From Treponema sp. (GTDB lineage: Bacteria; Spirochaetota; Spirochaetia; Treponematales; Breznakiellaceae): 17,839 nucleotides of DNA. Made by a program: the position numbers and the translations under genes. The stretch's first letter is position 1; each line of letters opens with the position of its first letter. Shown here piece by piece: positions 14,380-17,839 of this stretch. The stretch is from assembly GCA_031288005.1 (NCBI GenBank), contig JAITSE010000069.1, positions 1 to 17,839 of the forward strand, read 5' to 3'. Under the pieces are notes generated by a model. That model was not told the DNA's origin. It was given only the letters and a program-made list of their open reading frames with translations, and did no database searches.

Positions 14380-15543
14380 ATGCAGCTATCTATTGCCATA
14401 AATTCTATTTTGGGTTCCTGTTTTGTTCTCGGACTCATATTTGCCGACTATATCCGTAAACACAATACGGATCCTTTTCAGCGCCGCCTGTTTCTGGCCC
14501 TCGTAATTTTAATTTTCATTGCGATAGTATGCGACTTTTTCTTTTTTGCATTTGAAGGCGTACCAGGCGGGACAATTCATGTCCTTATGATTGCTGTTTT
14601 AACGGTTTATTATATATTCCAGGTTGCGGCTTATTATTTTATTTTTATCTTTATTGATTATTTGGTCTATAACGACAAGGCGAGAACCAAAAAGGTCCTG
14701 TATATTGTGAAGAGCATCACGGCGCTGCACCTTATTATCCTTATTCTTAACTACCGCTTTCATTTTTATTTTTCTATTTCCCAGGATAACTTTTTTATCC
14801 GGGAAGAACTGTATGCCATCAGGCTTATTGTCAGTTATTTTCCGGCAGTTTTTTTTATTTATGAATTCATTGCCGCTCCCAGAAAATTTTATAGAATACA
14901 CATCTATCTTATTTGTTTTTTTGTCGTTATTACCGGAGCAGGCGCGGCTATAGACATCATACTGAATTCCGGATCCCTGATTTGGCCATGTTTAAGTTCC
15001 GCCCTGCTTTACAGTTATTTTTTTATAATCAGAACCGATTCCAAAATCGATGCCCTTACGGGCATAGGAAACCGGTATGCGTTTAATGAATTTATTACCA
15101 ATCTGTCCCGGCAGACTGCAAAGCAGTCTTACTCCATTGTTATGATAGATATGGACCGCTTCAAAGCGATAAACGATACCCTTGGACACCTTGAAGGAGA
15201 CAACGCGCTGCGGGACATGGCGGCTATTATCAAAGGCAGCCTGCGCTCTAACGATTTTGCCGCCCGCTACGGCGGGGACGAATTTGTAGTGGCCGCCAGG
15301 GCGGATTCCGACATAAACCGGATTATGGAAAGGATACAATCCGCCATAAGCAGCCAGAATTCAAAAAATCTTAGGCCCTATAAAATTGAAATCAGTTACG
15401 GGATTGGCGTCTTTACTACCAAGTGCGATCAGTCCATCGAGGCATTTCTGGCCTACATAGACAGCCAGATGTATAAGCACAAAGCTGAACGCTGCCGCCG
15501 GCGTCATACGGACAGCCTGGTTTCAGACGAAAAAAAAGTTTAG
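14380..15543 (+). CDS. Membrane-bound diguanylate cyclase (GGDEF)
   Basis: A 387-residue protein making the second messenger c-di-GMP from two GTP. Residues 1-220 contain about seven hydrophobic helices (near 5-22, 37-58, 65-95, 105-125, 147-165, 173-196 and 203-218), a membrane sensor region rich in Phe and Tyr. The catalytic domain starts at DALTGIGNRYAFNEF (224-238). It carries the metal-binding Asp257 in VMIDMDRFKAIND, and the intact signature GGDEF at 298-302. RSND at 289-292, five residues before GGDEF, is a complete inhibitory I-site, so product feedback is expected. There is no EAL domain. The sensed signal cannot be read from sequence; the sensor resembles generic 7TM input regions. 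It has its own promoter, and its 3' end converges on gcvPB. Confidence 0.93.
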   Translation: MQLSIAINSILGSCFVLGLIFADYIRKHNTDPFQRRLFLALVILIFIAIVCDFFFFAFEGVPGGTIHVLMIAVLTVYYIFQVAAYYFIFIFIDYLVYNDKARTKKVLYIVKSITALHLIILILNYRFHFYFSISQDNFFIREELYAIRLIVSYFPAVFFIYEFIAAPRKFYRIHIYLICFFVVITGAGAAIDIILNSGSLIWPCLSSALLYSYFFIIRTDSKIDALTGIGNRYAFNEFITNLSRQTAKQSYSIVMIDMDRFKAINDTLGHLEGDNALRDMAAIIKGSLRSNDFAARYGGDEFVVAARADSDINRIMERIQSAISSQNSKNLRPYKIEISYGIGVFTTKCDQSIEAFLAYIDSQMYKHKAERCRRRHTDSLVSDEKKV

Positions 15544-15616
15544 CATTTCTGCTGGACTTAGAAATAAAACGCCGCGGAATTCCAGGCCGCTTTTTCGGAG
15601 TGACGGAAGCGCCCCG

Positions 15617-17050
15617 CTAATCCCGGCGGAAACACACTACCGGCTTACGGGCGGCCCGCACTTCGTCCGGCCTGCCTATAACCGTAGTATGCGGCGCGGT
15701 CCGGAGGCTTTCGCTGTCCGCCAGGGCCAGATCGTACACCGCAAGGAAAGCGTCCGCTGCTTCGTCTATGATTTCCCTGGACTCGGTTTCCGTTGGTTCT
15801 ATCATGAGCGCTTCGTGGACGATGAGGGGGAAGTAGATCGTCGGCGGATGCATAGGGCAAACGTCCTGATCCTGCAGGGCTTTGGCAAAGTCCAGGGCGG
15901 AAACGCCGCAGGCGGCTTTGAGCTTTTCCAGGGATACAACGAACTCGTGCATACAAGGGCCGGGGTACTCAGGCGGCAGTTTTTCCCTCAGTCGCTCCAT
16001 CATGTAATTGGCGTTGAGTACCGCGTTTCTGGCGACTTCGGGGATGTTCTCCTTTCCCAAGGTAAGGAGGTAGGCGGCAGCCCGCACCGCCACAAGGAAG
16101 TTGCCCCAAAAGGCCCGCACCCGGCCTATGCTTTGCGAATGTTCCGCCGGGCCCGGGTCCATGACATCCCCGGAGACGGGCAGGAAGGGGGCCAGGGCCT
16201 TTTTACAGCCCACCGCGCCCGAACCCGGTCCTCCTCCGCCATGGGGGGTGGAGAAAGTTTTGTGGAGGTTAAGGTGAACCACGTCGAAGCCCATATCGCC
16301 GGGACGCGCTATGCCCGCAATGGCGTTGAGGTTCGCCCCGTCGTAGTAGTTGAGCCCCCCCGCCTCGTGAACGATGCGGGTTATTTCCAGGATGTTCGGA
16401 TCAAAGAGACCCAGGGTGTTCGGATTGGTGAGCATGAGCCCTGCGGTATCGGGGCCTGCCGCGGCTTTCAGCGCCCCAAGGTCTATGCAGCCGCCTGGAC
16501 CAGATGCGATATTCACCACAGAAAATCCGGCCATGACCGCGCTGGCGGGATTGGTGCCGTGAGCGCTGTCGGAGACGATGATCTTAGTCCGCGCCGTATC
16601 GCCCCGGCTTTCGTGGCTGGCCTTGATGAGCAGAAGCCCTGTGAGTTCCCCATGTGCGCCCGCCGCGGGCTGGAAATTCACGGCGTCCATGCCGCTAATC
16701 TCGCAGAGATACCGGGCGGTCAGGTCCAGGAGCTTGAGGCATCCCCGCACGGTATGTTCCGGCTGCAAAGGGTGTATGTCCGTAAAGCCCGGAAGCCCGG
16801 CCAGTTCTTCGTTTAGTTTGGGGTTATACTTCATGGTACAGGAACCCAGAGGATAAAACCCGTCGTTCACTCCGAAAACCCGTTTTGCCAGGGCGCTGTA
16901 GTGCCGGGATAGTTGGTTTTCGTCCAGGCAGGGAAGGCGGGCAGGTTTTTTCCGCGCCATCTGAGCGGGCAGGAGCGCCGCGGGTACGTCGCAGGGGGGA
17001 AGGATAGTACAGCCTAAGCCCTCCCTGCTTTTCTCAAAAATCAATTTCAT
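15617..17050 (-). CDS. gcvPB: Glycine dehydrogenase (decarboxylating) subunit 2
   Basis: A 477-residue PLP enzyme subunit of the glycine cleavage system, which decarboxylates glycine and passes aminomethyl to the lipoyl arm of GcvH. The length matches the split (two-subunit) P protein. Recognisable motifs are GVNDGFYPLGSCTMKYNPKL, AAGAHGELTGLLLIKA, SDSAHGTNPASA, NYYDGANLNAI and the cofactor site HLNLHKTFSTPHGGGGPG with Lys264. The start at 17050 is fixed by AAAGGAAGG seven bases upstream and by the family N-terminus; the frame runs on to 17290 only through repeat DNA. The partner genes gcvPA, gcvH and gcvT usually lie just upstream. Here that side holds 580 bases of hairpin repeats, so the operon may have been split, or the partners lie beyond the window. 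No glycine riboswitch is recognisable. Confidence 0.93.
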   Translation of the reverse strand: MKLIFEKSREGLGCTILPPCDVPAALLPAQMARKKPARLPCLDENQLSRHYSALAKRVFGVNDGFYPLGSCTMKYNPKLNEELAGLPGFTDIHPLQPEHTVRGCLKLLDLTARYLCEISGMDAVNFQPAAGAHGELTGLLLIKASHESRGDTARTKIIVSDSAHGTNPASAVMAGFSVVNIASGPGGCIDLGALKAAAGPDTAGLMLTNPNTLGLFDPNILEITRIVHEAGGLNYYDGANLNAIAGIARPGDMGFDVVHLNLHKTFSTPHGGGGPGSGAVGCKKALAPFLPVSGDVMDPGPAEHSQSIGRVRAFWGNFLVAVRAAAYLLTLGKENIPEVARNAVLNANYMMERLREKLPPEYPGPCMHEFVVSLEKLKAACGVSALDFAKALQDQDVCPMHPPTIYFPLIVHEALMIEPTETESREIIDEAADAFLAVYDLALADSESLRTAPHTTVIGRPDEVRAARKPVVCFRRD

Positions 17051-17248
17051 AGAAACCTTCCTTTGTTTAACCTGAGTCCAAGGGATTCTAACCCATCTAG
17101 AGGGATGCTTCCTACTAGCTCCAGGGGGTCGGACTGCTGAGACCATAAGACCGAAGGTCTCAGTGTCGCAGCGATAAACAGCGAAGCAGATTGCAAGATC
17201 GAGCCATATAAGAGGTATGAGAAAGCTGCGATTAGTTGACCAGGGCGT

Positions 17249-17431
17249 GCAGTTTTTGACCCATAAAAGCGTAAAACTGGAGACCACCAAGGAACTTTAG
17301 TTCCAGACCTCCAGTCTCCGGTCTCATGGTCCAGCGTCAAAAACTGCTTAGCAATTTGTGCGGCCAGAGATCGCTATGAGACCTAAAGTCTTCAGACCAA
17401 AGGTCTGCGGGTCTCAGGCCGCACAAATTGC
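17249..17431. repeat. Nested hairpin element, copy C1
   Basis: The outer stem is GCAGTTTTTGAC (17249-17260) with GTCAAAAACTGC (17336-17347). Inside are CTGGAG...CTCCAG (17277-17314) and GGAAC-TTTA-GTTCC (17291-17304), the latter identical to copy A1. After TTA comes a three-level second hairpin. GCAATTTGTGCGGCC pairs with GGCCGCACAAATTGC (17351-17365 and 17417-17431). TGAGACC pairs with GGTCTCA (17377-17383 and 17410-17416). CAGACC-AAA-GGTCTG is innermost (17393-17407). Confidence 0.85.
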
Positions 17432-17478
17432 ATGGTACGGAGTCAGGACCCGGATTAATCCGGGAGCCGCTGTTTAGG

Positions 17479-17575
17479 CGTGCAGTTTTTGACCTATAGA
17501 AGCCTGAAACCTGCGGTTTAGCTTCAAAAATTGCCAAGCAGCCTTTGCGACCCTGCGGGTCGCTTTGCAGGTTGC
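17479..17575. repeat. Nested hairpin element, copy C2
   Basis: The outer stem is GCAGTTTTTGA with TCAAAAATTGC (17482-17534), one G-T mismatch. The interior pairs GAAGC...GCTTC and AAACC-TGC-GGTTT. The AAGCA junction leads to a second hairpin with GCGACCC-TGC-GGGTCGC (17547-17563). The CCCTGCGGG core matches the leading hairpins in clusters 1 and 2. Confidence 0.8.
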
Positions 17576-17633
17576 ACAGACCCCAGCATTGGGCGGGGAC
17601 AGCCGCTACAAGGGACTTTTCAGTTTCAAAAAT

Positions 17634-17714
17634 TTATTTATCCAGAACTTTCCGTTTTTCATAGAGTTCTTTCAAAGATTCCAGAATCTTCTCAGGTTTT
17701 ACCGGTTTTGCCAT
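17634..17714 (-). CDS. Very small ORF, possibly a truncated SHOCT-like protein
   Basis: A 26-residue frame beginning MAKPVKPEKILESLKELY and ending KVLDK. Signals are strong for its size: AAGGAG eight bases before the ATG, and a well-spaced sigma-70 promoter (17736-17764) just upstream. The peptide is a charged amphipathic helix. The segment ILESLKELYEKRKVL resembles the first helix of SHOCT domains, which normally continue for another 15 residues or so; here the stop comes right where repeat DNA begins. It may be a gene cut short by repeat insertion, or a genuine small protein. Function unknown. Confidence 0.5.
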   Translation of the reverse strand: MAKPVKPEKILESLKELYEKRKVLDK

Positions 17715-17735
17715 TTAAGAAACTCCTTACAAGAC

Positions 17736-17764
17736 ATAATAAAGTGTCAACATTATTTTATCAA
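17736..17764 (-). promoter_or_regulatory. Sigma-70 promoter for the 26-residue ORF
   Basis: On the minus strand TTGATA (17759-17764), a 17-base spacer, and TATTAT (17736-17741). The predicted start lies almost at the Shine-Dalgarno, giving a leader of about 15 bases. A second TTGACA inside the spacer is too close to TATTAT to act as its -35. Confidence 0.5.
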
Positions 17765-17767
17765 TTT

Positions 17768-17839
17768 TTACTGATATGGTAATAGCCCGTGATCAATAGC
17801 CTTCCGTAAAAGCCCTTCAGGGCCTTCACAGGGGCCTTG
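17768..17839 (-). CDS. Possible 3' end of a gene entering from the right edge
   Basis: The minus-strand frame from the window edge is open for 23 codons, reading EGLLRKAIDHGLLPYQ at its end before TAA. It looks protein-like, but a second frame (ending GYYHISKN) is also open over this short stretch, so chance cannot be excluded. It lies directly upstream of the promoter for the small ORF. Confidence 0.25.
   Translation of the reverse strand, partial: QGPCEGPEGLLRKAIDHGLLPYQ

Larger units (their letters stand above)
17051..17633. repeat. Extragenic repeat cluster 3
   Basis: No gene is supported in this stretch. It consists of nested inverted repeats: a hairpin CTGAGACC...GGTCTCAG at 17137-17163, then two elements built like those in clusters 1 and 2. 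These use a variant outer stem, GCAGTTTTTGAC in place of GGAGTTTTG. Open frames crossing it are by-products of repeat composition. Confidence 0.85.

Noticed and set aside
15541..15616. Terminator between the diguanylate cyclase and gcvPB genes
   Set aside because: A GCGG...CCGC stem of four pairs followed by five T is present, but it is too weak to call.
15689..16816. 375-residue plus-strand ORF opposite gcvPB
   Set aside because: It is antisense to a clear gcvPB gene, has no recognisable domain, and is explained by the high-GC codon bias of the real gene.
17051..17250. Glycine riboswitch upstream of gcvPB
   Set aside because: No conserved glycine-aptamer core could be recognised; the leader is explained by repeat hairpins.
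17051..17290. 80-residue N-terminal extension of gcvPB
   Set aside because: It translates repeat DNA, and the start at 17050 has a strong Shine-Dalgarno and the family N-terminus.

Overview
The window looks like chromosome from a spirochaete, most likely a Treponema-type termite-gut or host-associated species. This is inferred from gene content: a TolC/adaptor/RND operon in the same order as Borrelia besC-besA-besB, with a BesA-like short adaptor; a MurA with Asp in place of the catalytic Cys, as in Borrelia; spirochaete-style lipoproteins; and large amounts of hairpin-rich extragenic repeat DNA. No database search was possible.

Layout. Positions 1-352 hold nested inverted repeats and a 42-bp tandem repeat. 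Positions 353-2320 (minus) are a two-gene lipoprotein operon: an LpoB-like protein followed by a COG3014-like lipoprotein. Positions 2410-2885 hold two more nested repeat elements and a 21-bp tandem array of about nine units. Positions 3024-8449 (plus) are a tripartite efflux operon of outer-membrane channel, periplasmic adaptor and RND pump. murA (8472-9749, minus) converges on it. Positions 9853-11786 are a decay zone: a frameshifted HU-like/DUF4469 pseudogene, a CCTAA tract, an IS200-type element with two in-frame stops, an AT-rich ORF remnant, and palindromes including a bidirectional terminator. Next come pth (minus), tRNA-Phe (minus), a DUF4105/Lnb-like membrane protein (minus), a membrane diguanylate cyclase (plus) and gcvPB (minus). 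Positions 17051-17620 are a third repeat cluster where the rest of the gcv operon would be expected. A tiny minus-strand gene with its own promoter, and possibly the 3' end of another gene, lie at the right edge.

How the genes work together. Most are independent housekeeping or envelope functions: PBP activation, drug efflux, peptidoglycan precursor synthesis, tRNA recycling, possible lipoprotein N-acylation, c-di-GMP synthesis and glycine cleavage. The strongest candidate for something undescribed is the modular repeat family. Five copies in three separate clusters share a GGAGTTTTG...CAAAACTCC-type outer stem (GCAGTTTTTGAC in the right-hand cluster) followed by an AAGCA(A) junction and a second hairpin, while the sequence inside the stems varies.
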